Below are positions 14,904 through 23,194 of a DNA stretch of 23,366 bases, piece by piece. The notes beneath the pieces were generated by a model. The model was not told where the DNA came from and did no database searches. It saw only the letters and a list, made by a program, of their open reading frames with translations. Location of the stretch: the NCBI GenBank assembly GCA_020625635.1, contig JAHLBL010000005.1, positions 1 through 23,366 on the forward strand, in the 5' to 3' direction. The position numbers were made by a program, and so were the translations under genes. The stretch comes from a bacterium (GTDB lineage: Bacteria; Bacillota; Clostridia; Oscillospirales; Acutalibacteraceae). Every line of letters begins with the position of its first letter. Positions within the stretch are counted from its first letter, which is position 1.

Positions 14904-15107
14904 GGAAACCGTTATACTGAGGAGACTTAGCGGAATATATACGCCCGTAAAAAATGATGTTAAATCCACAGCGGCTAACGCTGCCGCTCCCGATAAAATC
15001 GAAATCAAGGCTCGTTTTACGGGCCTTTTGTTTTTATTTATTTTATGAATAATCGAGAAGATTATGAATGAAACGCCCGTTATTGTAAAAAACATTAAAA
15101 AACTCAT
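14847..15107 (-). CDS. BofA-like protein (sigma-K processing inhibitor family)
   Basis: In Bacillus BofA sits in the mother-cell membrane around the forespore and blocks the intramembrane protease SpoIVFB until SpoIVB signals. This 86-residue protein has two hydrophobic segments (about 3-20 and 35-52), a basic stretch between them (KINKNKRPVKR), and the family end motif IPLSLLSITVSLVLGIPGVTALL. Length matches B. subtilis BofA (87). Odd: the three residues reported as important for inhibition there, Asn48, Asn61 and Thr64, are Asp48, Ser61 and Ser64 here. ATG 15107 follows AGGATG at a slightly long distance. It lies 18 bases after the secG terminator, with no separate promoter recognised, and overlaps the DUF4364 gene tail to tail. 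SpoIVFA/FB genes are not in view. Confidence 0.78.
   Translation of the reverse strand: MSFLMFFTITGVSFIIFSIIHKINKNKRPVKRALISILSGAAALAAVDLTSFFTGVYIPLSLLSITVSLVLGIPGVTALLAVNLFF
14943..15040 (+). terminator. Possible branched terminator of the DUF4364 gene, inside bofA
   Basis: A perfect 10-bp inverted repeat GCCCGTAAAA (14943-14952) / TTTTACGGGC (15015-15024) encloses a second stem AGCGGC / GCCGCT (14970-14988), and the right arm is followed by a T-rich run to 15040. It begins 40 bases after the DUF4364 stop and lies antisense to bofA coding DNA. The long enclosed segment makes it unusual for an intrinsic terminator. Confidence 0.35.
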
Positions 15108-15124
15108 AAAATCAACATCCTAAA

Positions 15125-15157
15125 TAAAAATAGACCGCAGGACAACCTACGGTCTAT
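15125..15157 (-). terminator. Terminator of secG
   Basis: On the minus strand a 12-bp stem (15146-15157 with 15130-15141, one G-U pair) and 4-base loop, followed by TTTT and ATTTAGG. It lies between secG and the bofA-like gene. Confidence 0.8.
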
Positions 15158-15191
15158 AATTATGTTGATTTTAAATTAAATAGAACTGTTC

Positions 15192-15440
15192 TTACTTAGC
15201 GAAGAACGAAAGAATGTTAAGTCCGATAACGGCAAGAACAAATACAGCAGCGAAAACCTTTGTCCAGCGAGCGAGGAACGCGTCGATTGAACGAGCCTTG
15301 TTCTTGGAGAAGAATGTATCGGCACCACCTGTAACAACGCCGACACCCTGCTGGTTACCTTCCTGAAGAATGATAACGATGATGATAGCGATAGACATAA
15401 TAATAAGTAAGATACCTAAAATAATCTGCCAGATTCCCAT
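15192..15440 (-). CDS. secG: Preprotein translocase subunit SecG
   Basis: Small accessory subunit of the SecYEG channel in the cytoplasmic membrane. The 82 residues form two membrane helices (about 4-24 and 57-78) joined by a loop with LQEGNQQGVGVVTGGADTFF, which matches the conserved SecG loop (LLQ, then a Gly-rich segment and a Phe-Phe pair). ATG 15440 follows AAAGGA. It appears to be a single-gene unit with its own terminator, 90 bases after the topoisomerase operon. Confidence 0.93.
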   Translation of the reverse strand: MGIWQIILGILLIIMSIAIIIVIILQEGNQQGVGVVTGGADTFFSKNKARSIDAFLARWTKVFAAVFVLAVIGLNILSFFAK

Positions 15441-15483
15441 TTATTCCAATCCTTTCATAGCGATAATTTTCATTAGCCTTATA

Positions 15484-15512
15484 ATATTATCATATAAATT
15501 TATATTTTGCAA
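15484..15512 (-). promoter_or_regulatory. Candidate promoter of secG
   Basis: On the minus strand TTGCAA (15507-15512), a 17-base spacer and TAATAT (15484-15489), each four of six. The spacer and -10 lie within two perfect AT palindromes (15481-15490 and 15492-15505), so a chance match is possible. Confidence 0.3.
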
Positions 15513-15530
15513 GTGTTTTTTTCAATTATT

Positions 15531-17765
15531 CTAAATAATACTCAGCTGTTCGCTCGTATCATCCGCCGAAGGCAGCGCTCCGAGGGCGGGAAGATTCTTT
15601 GTACGATACCTCGAGGGCTTGCTGAATGTACCTTCCTCATACTCGGAGATTGAGAACAGCCTGTGCCCCTTCTTGAGTTTAAGAACCGCTACGCCCTGCG
15701 TAGTTCTTGAAGTTTTAAGATTCAGCAGTCCCGAATGTATGAGGAGCATTCTGCCCGATGAGGAACGAACGAGGAACTCCTTATCGTCAGCGGAGTAAAT
15801 CATATCAGAAAGCGTGAATTTATCGCAGTAAGCCTTTGTGAGCTTTTTGCGGTTTGTTTTTGTCTCATACGCGCTGAGCGGAACTTTTGCGATTTTGCCG
15901 TTCTCAAAGCAGAACATAAGGAAGCCCTTATAATCCTTTGTAACGACCATCTTGACCGCAAGCTCGCCCTCTTCCATTCCGAGCTTGGCTGGGATATAAT
16001 CTCCGAGCACGCTCGCTTTAGTGTCCTTGAAGTCGTAAGCCTTAGCCTTGTAGCACTGGCTTTTATTTGTGAAGAACAGCAGGTCGCAGTTGTTTGTGAA
16101 CTCAATCGCGGATACGATCTCGTCACCCTCCTTGAGCTTCTGTTCACCGCTCATTCTCAGCGACTGAGGAGTGATTTTCTTGAAGTAGCCTTCCTTGGTG
16201 AAGAACAGATTTACGGGATAATCGGGGATTTCCTCAACATCCTCGTCATCCTCATCATTATCGGAGTAGATTATTTCGCACTTTCTGTCCTGACCGTATT
16301 TATCGGCAACCTCCTTGAGCTCCTTGACGATGATCGTCTTGACACGTGAACGGCTCTTGAGGATTGCCTCAAGCTCCTCGATTTCTTTTTCAAGATTCTC
16401 GATATCTTCGGTTCGTTTAAGAATATATTCACGGTTGAGATGTCTCAGCTTGATCTCGGCAACATACTCCGCCTGAACCTCGTCTATACCGAAGCCGATC
16501 ATAAGGTTTGGTACGACCTCGGCTTCCTCGTCGGTCTCTCTGACTATTTTTATAGCCTTATCAATATCAAGAAGTATCTTCTCCAAGCCCTTGAGGAGGT
16601 GGAGCTTGTCCTTCTTTTTGTTCAGGTCAAAGAAGGTTCTGCGTCTTACGCACTCAACTCTGAACGCGATCCACTCTTCAAGAAGGTTTTTAACGCCGAG
16701 AACCATCGGCACTCCGCCTATAAGCACATTAAAGTTGCACGCGTAGGAATCCTCAAGCGGAGTAAGCTTATAAAGACGCTTCATAAGCTTATCGGGATCG
16801 ACGCCTCTCTTAAGGTCAATTGTGATTTTCAGACCGTCAATACCCGTTTCATCACGGATATCGGAGATTTCTTTTACCTTGCCTGTTTTGACGAGATCGA
16901 TTATTTTATCAATAATAGACTCGCAGTTTGTTGAATAAGGAATCGCCGTAACGTCAATGCAGTTTGCGGATTTGTCATATGAGTACTTCGCTCTGAGCTT
17001 AATGCTTCCTCTGCCTGTTTCGTATACCTTTTTCATAACCTCGTCATCATAGACAATCGAGGCGCCGCCCGGAAAATCAGGCGCGGGCATTGTGGACATA
17101 ACGTCATGTTCAGGGTCGCGGATCAGAGCAGCTGTTGTCTCACAGACCTCTCTAAGGTTGAAGGAGCAGATATTCGACGCCATTCCGACCGCGATACCTG
17201 TGTTGGAATTGATAAGCACAGACGGAAAGCTCGCGGGCAGAAGCGTAGGCTCCTTCATGGTGTTGTCGTAGTTGTCGACAAAATCTACCGTATCCTTGTC
17301 TATATCCTTAAAAAGTTCTGTGCACAGCTTATCGAGCTTAGCCTCGGTATAACGTGAAGCAGCCCAAGCCATATCGCGGCTGTAGAACTTACCGAAATTA
17401 CCCTTGGAATCGACATACGGATGCAGAAGCGCCTCGTATCCTCGGGACATTCTTACCATAGTGTCGTAAATCGCGGCGTCGCCGTGAGGGTTGAGCTTCA
17501 TCGTCGCTCCGACTATATTAGCCGATTTTGTACGCGAGCCCGTTAGCAGTCCCATCTTGTACATCATATAAAGGAGCTTTCTGTGGGACGGCTTAAAGCC
17601 GTCGATCTCGGGAATAGCTCTGGAGAGAATGAGGCTCATTGCATAAGGCATAAAGTTTTCCTGAATCGTAGAAACGATATGCTGCTCGGCAACCTCTCCC
17701 GCTCCCTCGATCACGCCGCTGACAGGCTGCAGCTTGGGAGTCTTGTCTTTCTTTTTCTTAGCCAA
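15531..17765 (-). CDS. Divergent type IIA topoisomerase subunit A (ParC/GyrA-like)
   Basis: DNA-cleaving subunit of a type IIA topoisomerase, working with the ParE-like product of the gene just upstream; decatenation as a topoisomerase IV is the likely role. In the 744 residues the winged-helix and tower domains run from about 30 to 500, with the catalytic Tyr139 in AASRYTEAKL. A coiled-coil segment (about 430-490), an acidic linker (SDNDEDDEDVEE) and a C-terminal beta-pinwheel-like domain follow. The gyrase-specific QRRGGKG box is missing, which argues against true GyrA. The residue equivalent to GyrA Ser83 is Ala97; Asp101 matches Asp87. The start is TTG 17765, preceded by GGAAGGTGA; the gap to the partner gene is 23 bases. 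It ends the operon; I see no clear terminator. Confidence 0.88.
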   Translation of the reverse strand: MAKKKKDKTPKLQPVSGVIEGAGEVAEQHIVSTIQENFMPYAMSLILSRAIPEIDGFKPSHRKLLYMMYKMGLLTGSRTKSANIVGATMKLNPHGDAAIYDTMVRMSRGYEALLHPYVDSKGNFGKFYSRDMAWAASRYTEAKLDKLCTELFKDIDKDTVDFVDNYDNTMKEPTLLPASFPSVLINSNTGIAVGMASNICSFNLREVCETTAALIRDPEHDVMSTMPAPDFPGGASIVYDDEVMKKVYETGRGSIKLRAKYSYDKSANCIDVTAIPYSTNCESIIDKIIDLVKTGKVKEISDIRDETGIDGLKITIDLKRGVDPDKLMKRLYKLTPLEDSYACNFNVLIGGVPMVLGVKNLLEEWIAFRVECVRRRTFFDLNKKKDKLHLLKGLEKILLDIDKAIKIVRETDEEAEVVPNLMIGFGIDEVQAEYVAEIKLRHLNREYILKRTEDIENLEKEIEELEAILKSRSRVKTIIVKELKEVADKYGQDRKCEIIYSDNDEDDEDVEEIPDYPVNLFFTKEGYFKKITPQSLRMSGEQKLKEGDEIVSAIEFTNNCDLLFFTNKSQCYKAKAYDFKDTKASVLGDYIPAKLGMEEGELAVKMVVTKDYKGFLMFCFENGKIAKVPLSAYETKTNRKKLTKAYCDKFTLSDMIYSADDKEFLVRSSSGRMLLIHSGLLNLKTSRTTQGVAVLKLKKGHRLFSISEYEEGTFSKPSRYRTKNLPALGALPSADDTSEQLSII

Positions 17766-17788
17766 ATAATCACCTTCCGTAACGGGGC

Positions 17789-19777
17789 TCAGCTCACGTC
17801 AAGCTGATCTATATAATCGGGACCGTGGTCAACGATAAAATCTTTTCTTCCCTGCAGGTTATCGCCGAGCAGTGTATCAAAAATTGCCGCTGTCTGTTCA
17901 GCCGAATCTGGTACGACCTTAATAAGTCGGCGAGTAGCGGGATTCATCGTAGTAAGGCTCATCATCTCGGGTTCGTTCTCGCCGAGTCCCTTGCTTCTCT
18001 GAATAGTGAATTTCTGATTGCCTATCTCTCCGATATATCTGTCCTTTTCCACCTCGTCATACGCAAAATAAACCTTGTCCTTAGTCGTGATCTCGTAAAG
18101 CGGAGACTCGGCGATAAACACCTTGCCTTCCTTAATAAGCGTAGGACAAAGGCGGTAAATCATCGTAAGCACCAGAGTGCGGATGTGGAATCCGTCTACG
18201 TCGGCATCGGTACAGATTATTACCTTATTCCATCTCAGGTTATTTATATCAAAATTCGAGAGGTTCTTTGTGCTCTTCGCCTTTACCTCTACCCCACACC
18301 CGAGGACTTTAATAAGGTCTGTGATAATCTCACTCTTGAATATTTTGTCGTAATCGACCTTCAGGCAGTTGAGGATCTTTCCGCGTATGGGTATGATAGC
18401 CTGAAAATCGGGGTCGCGCGCCTGCTTACACGCGCCGAGAGCCGAATCACCCTCAACTATAAACACCTCGCGCTCGTTAACGTCCTTGCTTCGGCAGTCG
18501 ACAAATTTCGCGATCCTGTTGGTGATATCTATATTACCCGTGAGCTTCTTCTTTATGTTCAGACGCGTTTTTTCAGCGTCCTCACGGCTTCGTTTATTGA
18601 TCAGAACCTGAGCCGCGATTTTTTCCGCTTCAAGAGGATTCTCAATAAAGTATATTTCAAGGCTGTGACGCAGGAACTCAGTCATCGCTTCCTGGATACC
18701 CTTGTTCGTTATAGCCTTTTTAGTCTGGTTTTCGTAGGATGTAACGCTCGAGAAGGACGAAATACAAAGCACGAGACAGTCCTGAATATCATCGAATTTT
18801 ACTTTGCTTTCGTTCTTTGTGTACTTGTTGTTTGCCTTGAGATAGTTATCGATCATATAGACAAACGCGTTTCTGACAGCCTTATCGGGCGCTCCGCCGT
18901 ATTCCAGCCAGCTCGAATTGTGATAATACTCGGTCATAGAAACTTTGTTGGAGAACGACAGGGACGCGCATATTTTGCACTTATATTCATCCTTATCGGC
19001 TCGGTCGCGAACCTTTCTCTCGGTCTCCCAGTACTGAACCGACGTGAGACCGTCCTCTCCTACGACTTCCTTTACGTGGTCCTCGATACCGTTGATGTAA
19101 TTGAACTCGGTAATATCAAAGCTTCTGCCGTTCTGGTTGCGGAAAATAAACTGGATACCCGCGTTGACGATTGCCTGACGCTTCATAATGTCAAGGAAGT
19201 AATCGGCGCTGACATCAATGTCGGTAAAGACCTCGATATCGGGCTTCCAGTGAATCTTTGTGCCCGTATCTCTTCGGTTGTATTCTTCCTTAATCAGTCC
19301 TCCGACATTTTCGCCGTGCTCAAAATGAAGCGTATACTTAAACCCGTCACGCTTTATTTCAACGTCCATAAACTCGGATGCGTACTGAGTTGAGCAAAGT
19401 CCGAGACCGTTCAGACCGAGGGAAAACTCGTAGTTTTCGCCGTTATTATTGTTATACTTTCCGCCCGCGTACATTTCACAGAACAGAAGCTCCCAGTTCA
19501 TTCGGCCTTCGTTTTTATTATATCCGACAGGCACGCCGCGTCCGTGGTCTTCGACCTCATATGAGCCGTCGGAATAACGTGTGACCTGGATCTGCTTTCC
19601 GTAACCCTCTCTCGCCTCGTCAATAGAGTTTGAAAGGATCTCGAAAACCGAGTGCTGACAGCCTTCGATACCGTCGGAGCCGAATATTACCGCAGGTCTC
19701 TTTCGGACTCGGTCGGCGCCGCTGAGCGAGGATATACTGTCGTCGTTGTATTCACTTACCTTCTTTTTCTTTGGCAC
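17789..19777 (-). CDS. Divergent type IIA topoisomerase subunit B (ParE/GyrB-like ATPase)
   Basis: ATPase and Toprim subunit pairing with the downstream ParC-like subunit. The 662 residues hold the GHKL ATPase domain (Glu46 and Asn50 in FEILSNSIDEA, Asp77 in DHGRGVPVG), the transducer with the ATP-sensing QTK loop (351-353), and the Toprim domain (EGDSA 442-446, PIRGKILN 463-470, DADVDGFHI 524-532, KGLGE 596-600). Catalytic residues look intact, but the ATP-lid motif is GLNGLGLCST (121-130) where GLHGVGASVV is usual, the start motif is RKRPAVIFG in place of RKRPGMYIG, and EGDSAGG is EGDSALG. It therefore belongs to a divergent clade, not standard GyrB or ParE. Translation starts at GTG 19777, sharing one base with the uvrB stop codon. 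Confidence 0.88.
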   Translation of the reverse strand: MPKKKKVSEYNDDSISSLSGADRVRKRPAVIFGSDGIEGCQHSVFEILSNSIDEAREGYGKQIQVTRYSDGSYEVEDHGRGVPVGYNKNEGRMNWELLFCEMYAGGKYNNNNGENYEFSLGLNGLGLCSTQYASEFMDVEIKRDGFKYTLHFEHGENVGGLIKEEYNRRDTGTKIHWKPDIEVFTDIDVSADYFLDIMKRQAIVNAGIQFIFRNQNGRSFDITEFNYINGIEDHVKEVVGEDGLTSVQYWETERKVRDRADKDEYKCKICASLSFSNKVSMTEYYHNSSWLEYGGAPDKAVRNAFVYMIDNYLKANNKYTKNESKVKFDDIQDCLVLCISSFSSVTSYENQTKKAITNKGIQEAMTEFLRHSLEIYFIENPLEAEKIAAQVLINKRSREDAEKTRLNIKKKLTGNIDITNRIAKFVDCRSKDVNEREVFIVEGDSALGACKQARDPDFQAIIPIRGKILNCLKVDYDKIFKSEIITDLIKVLGCGVEVKAKSTKNLSNFDINNLRWNKVIICTDADVDGFHIRTLVLTMIYRLCPTLIKEGKVFIAESPLYEITTKDKVYFAYDEVEKDRYIGEIGNQKFTIQRSKGLGENEPEMMSLTTMNPATRRLIKVVPDSAEQTAAIFDTLLGDNLQGRKDFIVDHGPDYIDQLDVS

Positions 19778-21738
19778 TACTTTTCACCTCGTAGTTTCTT
19801 GATTTTATCTCTCAGATATGCGGCGTGCTCAAACTCCAGGAGCTTGGCTGCGGCGCGCATCTCACGCGTCAGGCTCTTGATAAGCTCCTCACGCTGAGCG
19901 CGTGACATCTGTCCCATCTTTTTGAATTCGTCGTCTGTATGCGTCGATATCTCAAGAATATCACTGACGTCTTTAACTATTGTCTTAGGAGTGATGTTGT
20001 GCTCCTTATTATACTGCTGCTGGATTTCACGTCGTCTTGTAGTTTCCACGATAGCGCTTTTCATTGACGGAGTGACGCTGTCGGCGTACATAATAACCGT
20101 ACCCTCGCTGTTTCTGGCGGCTCGTCCTATTGTCTGGATAAGACTGCGCTCGCTTCGCAGGAAGCCCTCCTTATCGGCATCGAGGATTGCGACAAGGCTG
20201 ACCTCGGGAATATCAAGACCTTCTCTGAGAAGGTTAATACCGACAAGCACGTCAAATTCACCTAAACGCAAATCGCGGATTATCTCCATTCGCTCCACGG
20301 TATCGACATCATGATGCATATACCTGACCTTAATACCCATCTCAATAAAGTACGCGGTCAGATCCTCAGCCATTTTCTTTGTTAGGGTTGTGACAAGCGT
20401 ACGCTGTCCCTTAGCAACTCGTGTATTAATTTCAGAAATAAGATCATCAAGCTGTCCTTCAGTGGGACGCACAGATATTTCAGGGTCAAGAAGTCCTGTC
20501 GGGCGGATAATCTGCTCGGCTATCACGCTGCTCTTTTCCTTTTCAAAATCTCCCGGCGTAGCTGAAACGAAGCACACCTGATTAATTTTATTATAAAACT
20601 CGTCAAAATTAAGGGGACGATTGTCGAAAGCCGAGGGAAGTCTGAACCCGTAGTCAATTAGGCTCTTCTTCCTCGCATGGTCGCCCGCGTACATCCCGCG
20701 CACCTGCGGAAGCGTTACGTGCGACTCATCGACAAAAAGCAGGAAATCATCGGGAAAATAGCTGAGCAAAGTAAACGGCATTGAGCCCGCGGGTCTGCCC
20801 GACATAATTCTGGAATAGTTCTCGATACCGCTGCAAAAGCCTGTTTCAAGCAGCATATCAATATCGTAATTAGTGCGCTGTTCAATACGCTGCGCTTCGA
20901 GCAGCTTTCCTTTTGAGCGGAAATACTCCACTCTCTCGTCAAGCTCGCGCCTTATTTCCTCAACAGCGTTCAGTAGTTTTTCGCGTGTCACAATATAGTG
21001 GGACGCGGGATAAATCGCCGCGTGCCTGAGAGTGCCGAGATACTCGCCCGTAAGCGGATTTATCTCACTAATCCTGTCAATCTCATCGCCGAAAAACTCC
21101 ACTCTAATGATCCTGTCGCTGTTTGAAGCGGGAAAAATCTCGAGAGTGTCGCCTCTGACGCGGAACTTATTTCGTGTGAAGTTCTCGTCGTTGCGTTCAT
21201 AATGGATCTCAACGAGCTTTTTAATAAGGTCGTTACGGCTCTTCTCCATTCCCGGGCGAAGTGAAATAACCATATTTCGGTAATCAATAGGGTCGCCGAG
21301 ACTGTATATGCACGAAACCGACGCTACAATAATTACATCGCGCCGTTCGGATAGAGCGAGCGTAGCGCTGTGGCGGAGCTTATCGATCTCATCGTTTATC
21401 GAGCTGTCCTTTTCTATATAGGTGTCGGTCGTCGGTACATATGCCTCGGGCTGATAATAGTCATAATAACTGACAAAATACTCAACCGAGTTCTCGGGAA
21501 AAAACGACTGAAACTCTGAGCAAAGCTGAGCCGCGAGAGTCTTGTTGTGAGCGAGAATAAGCGTAGGCTTCTGTACCCGCTCAATAATATTAGCCATAGT
21601 AAATGTCTTTCCCGAGCCCGTAACGCCGAGAAGCGTCTGTTCCCTGTTGCCCGAGAGAATGCTTTTTGTAATTGTATCAATAGCCTGCGGCTGGTCGCCC
21701 GTGGGCTTGTATGAGGAATGAAGCTTGAATTCACCCAT
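19777..21738 (-). CDS. uvrB: Excinuclease ABC subunit B
   Basis: Damage-verification helicase of nucleotide excision repair, loaded by UvrA and recruiting UvrC. The 653 residues are the usual length: Walker A GVTGSGKT (38-45), the beta-hairpin YYDYYQPEAY (91-100) that inserts behind the lesion, DEAD-box-like DESH, helicase motifs ending GRAARN, and a C-terminal UVR domain that binds UvrC. ATG 21738 follows AGGTG, 12 bases after radC. uvrA and uvrC are not in the window. The stop codon TAG overlaps the GTG start of the topoisomerase gene. Confidence 0.98.
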   Translation of the reverse strand: MGEFKLHSSYKPTGDQPQAIDTITKSILSGNREQTLLGVTGSGKTFTMANIIERVQKPTLILAHNKTLAAQLCSEFQSFFPENSVEYFVSYYDYYQPEAYVPTTDTYIEKDSSINDEIDKLRHSATLALSERRDVIIVASVSCIYSLGDPIDYRNMVISLRPGMEKSRNDLIKKLVEIHYERNDENFTRNKFRVRGDTLEIFPASNSDRIIRVEFFGDEIDRISEINPLTGEYLGTLRHAAIYPASHYIVTREKLLNAVEEIRRELDERVEYFRSKGKLLEAQRIEQRTNYDIDMLLETGFCSGIENYSRIMSGRPAGSMPFTLLSYFPDDFLLFVDESHVTLPQVRGMYAGDHARKKSLIDYGFRLPSAFDNRPLNFDEFYNKINQVCFVSATPGDFEKEKSSVIAEQIIRPTGLLDPEISVRPTEGQLDDLISEINTRVAKGQRTLVTTLTKKMAEDLTAYFIEMGIKVRYMHHDVDTVERMEIIRDLRLGEFDVLVGINLLREGLDIPEVSLVAILDADKEGFLRSERSLIQTIGRAARNSEGTVIMYADSVTPSMKSAIVETTRRREIQQQYNKEHNITPKTIVKDVSDILEISTHTDDEFKKMGQMSRAQREELIKSLTREMRAAAKLLEFEHAAYLRDKIKKLRGEK

Positions 21739-21750
21739 AAATTATTACAC

Positions 21751-22458
21751 CTAAGTTTCTATATCGTTAGCAATAATCAAATCCTTGTAATGGCTGTTCG
21801 CGAGCGACACAGCGTCATTGTCCGCGACAATAATATGATCGAACAGTCTGATACCGACCATATGTAAAGCGTGAAACAGCATATTCGTAGTGTCGATATC
21901 GTGAGCGGACGGAAGCGCTATTCCCGTAGGGTGATTATGAGCTATCACAACATATCTCGCGTTATACTCAAGCGCGAGCTGAACGATCTTTCTTATAGGT
22001 ACATCAGCGGTGTTGATTGAACCGCGGGACACAACTCCCGAATACAGCTCCTTGAGCTTGCTGTCAACGAGCAAAAGATACAGATACTCCTCATTCCTGC
22101 CGACAAATCGGCTGATGAAATAATCGCACAGCTTATCCATCTGAACGATCTTACTGCTGTTGGAAGTTCTGTCCGTCAGATACAGACGCGAGAAATCGGG
22201 TATCATCTTCATCAACGCGATCTGGTTGTCGGTAAGTCCGAAATCACGCAACTGCTCCTGAGTAGCGTCAAAAACTCCCGATATTGAGCCAAACGCGTCC
22301 AGCAGCTTATGCGCCAGAGGATTGGTGTCCTTATACGGCACCGCGTAGAACAGCAGCAGCTCCAGCGCCTGATGCGGAGTAAAGCTGTCAATGCCGTCCT
22401 TCAGATATCTGTTTTTTAATCTTTGTCTGTGTCCGATATGCGGATTCTTTTCAGCCAC
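21751..22458 (-). CDS. radC: RadC-family (JAMM domain) protein
   Basis: RadC/YeeS-type protein once linked to DNA repair; the true activity is not established. The 235 residues have a helix-hairpin-helix-like N-terminal part and a JAMM metal site HNHP...S..D with His174, His176, Ser184 and Asp187 at canonical spacing. Start choice: GTG 22458 (then AEKNPHIGHRQRLK) lies five bases after GAGGTGA. A GTG three codons earlier (22467) would overlap that site. It is 16 bases after pyrE and 12 before uvrB, so all three are co-transcribed. Confidence 0.92.
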   Translation of the reverse strand: MAEKNPHIGHRQRLKNRYLKDGIDSFTPHQALELLLFYAVPYKDTNPLAHKLLDAFGSISGVFDATQEQLRDFGLTDNQIALMKMIPDFSRLYLTDRTSNSSKIVQMDKLCDYFISRFVGRNEEYLYLLLVDSKLKELYSGVVSRGSINTADVPIRKIVQLALEYNARYVVIAHNHPTGIALPSAHDIDTTNMLFHALHMVGIRLFDHIIVADNDAVSLANSHYKDLIIANDIET

Positions 22459-22474
22459 CTGAATCACCTCGGAT

Positions 22475-23149
22475 TTATTTTACGCCGTACTCCTCATAGT
22501 AAGCGTCAATCGCAGCCTTAAGCTTATCATCAATTATAATTTTGCCTTTATATTCTCTGTTATACAGATGTTCAACAACCTCAGCCATTGTTACAATAGC
22601 CGTAGTTTTAAGACCGTACTTCTCCTCAATCTCGGCAAGAGCTGATTTTTCGCCCTGACCTCTCTCCATTCTGTCAACGGAAACCACAAGACCTATAGGG
22701 TTAACATCGCCCTGAGCCTTGATAATCGGAAGTGTTTCCTGAATCGAAGTACCCGCGGTTGTAACATCCTCTATGATAACGACCTTGTCGCCGTCTGAGA
22801 TAGGACTTCCGAGCAGGATTCCCTTATCACCGTGGTCCTTTACCTCCTTGCGGTTGGAGCAGTATTTTACATCCTTGCCGAACTTGTCCGCAATCGCGAT
22901 CGAAGCCGTAACTGAAAGCGGAATACCCTTGTATGCAGGTCCGAAAAGCACGTCGAAATCAAGTCCGAATTTGTTATTTATAGCCTCGGCATAATACTCT
23001 CCGAGACGCTTGAGCTGAGAGCCTGTGCGATAAAAGCCCGTGTTTACGAAGAACGGTGTTTTTCTGCCGCTTTTAGTGACAAAATCTCCGAACTTCAAAA
23101 CCTGTGAATCAACCATAAATTCAATGAATTCCTTTTTATACTGTTCCAT
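22475..23149 (-). CDS. pyrE: Orotate phosphoribosyltransferase
   Basis: Joins orotate to PRPP, giving orotidine 5'-phosphate in pyrimidine synthesis. The 224 residues show the PRPP motif VVIIEDVTTAGTS (123-135) and the mobile catalytic loop with RKEVKDHGDKG (100-110); FGPAYKGIPL (69-78) is also typical. ATG 23149 follows a strong GGAGG at seven bases. It is the first gene of the pyrE-radC-uvrB-topoisomerase operon. No pyrF or other pyrimidine gene is adjacent. Confidence 0.97.
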   Translation of the reverse strand: MEQYKKEFIEFMVDSQVLKFGDFVTKSGRKTPFFVNTGFYRTGSQLKRLGEYYAEAINNKFGLDFDVLFGPAYKGIPLSVTASIAIADKFGKDVKYCSNRKEVKDHGDKGILLGSPISDGDKVVIIEDVTTAGTSIQETLPIIKAQGDVNPIGLVVSVDRMERGQGEKSALAEIEEKYGLKTTAIVTMAEVVEHLYNREYKGKIIIDDKLKAAIDAYYEEYGVK

Positions 23150-23194
23150 AAATTACCTCCGAAAAAACATATTTTCGCATTTTTATACCTATAC

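Noticed and set aside
15481..15505. Two AT palindromes as terminator of the topoisomerase operon
   Set aside because: They contain only A and T, would form very weak hairpins and are not followed by a T-run on the minus strand.
17825..19393. 522-codon open frame on the plus strand
   Set aside because: It lies wholly antisense to the topoisomerase B gene, whose motifs are clear; its translation shows no known family or domain.
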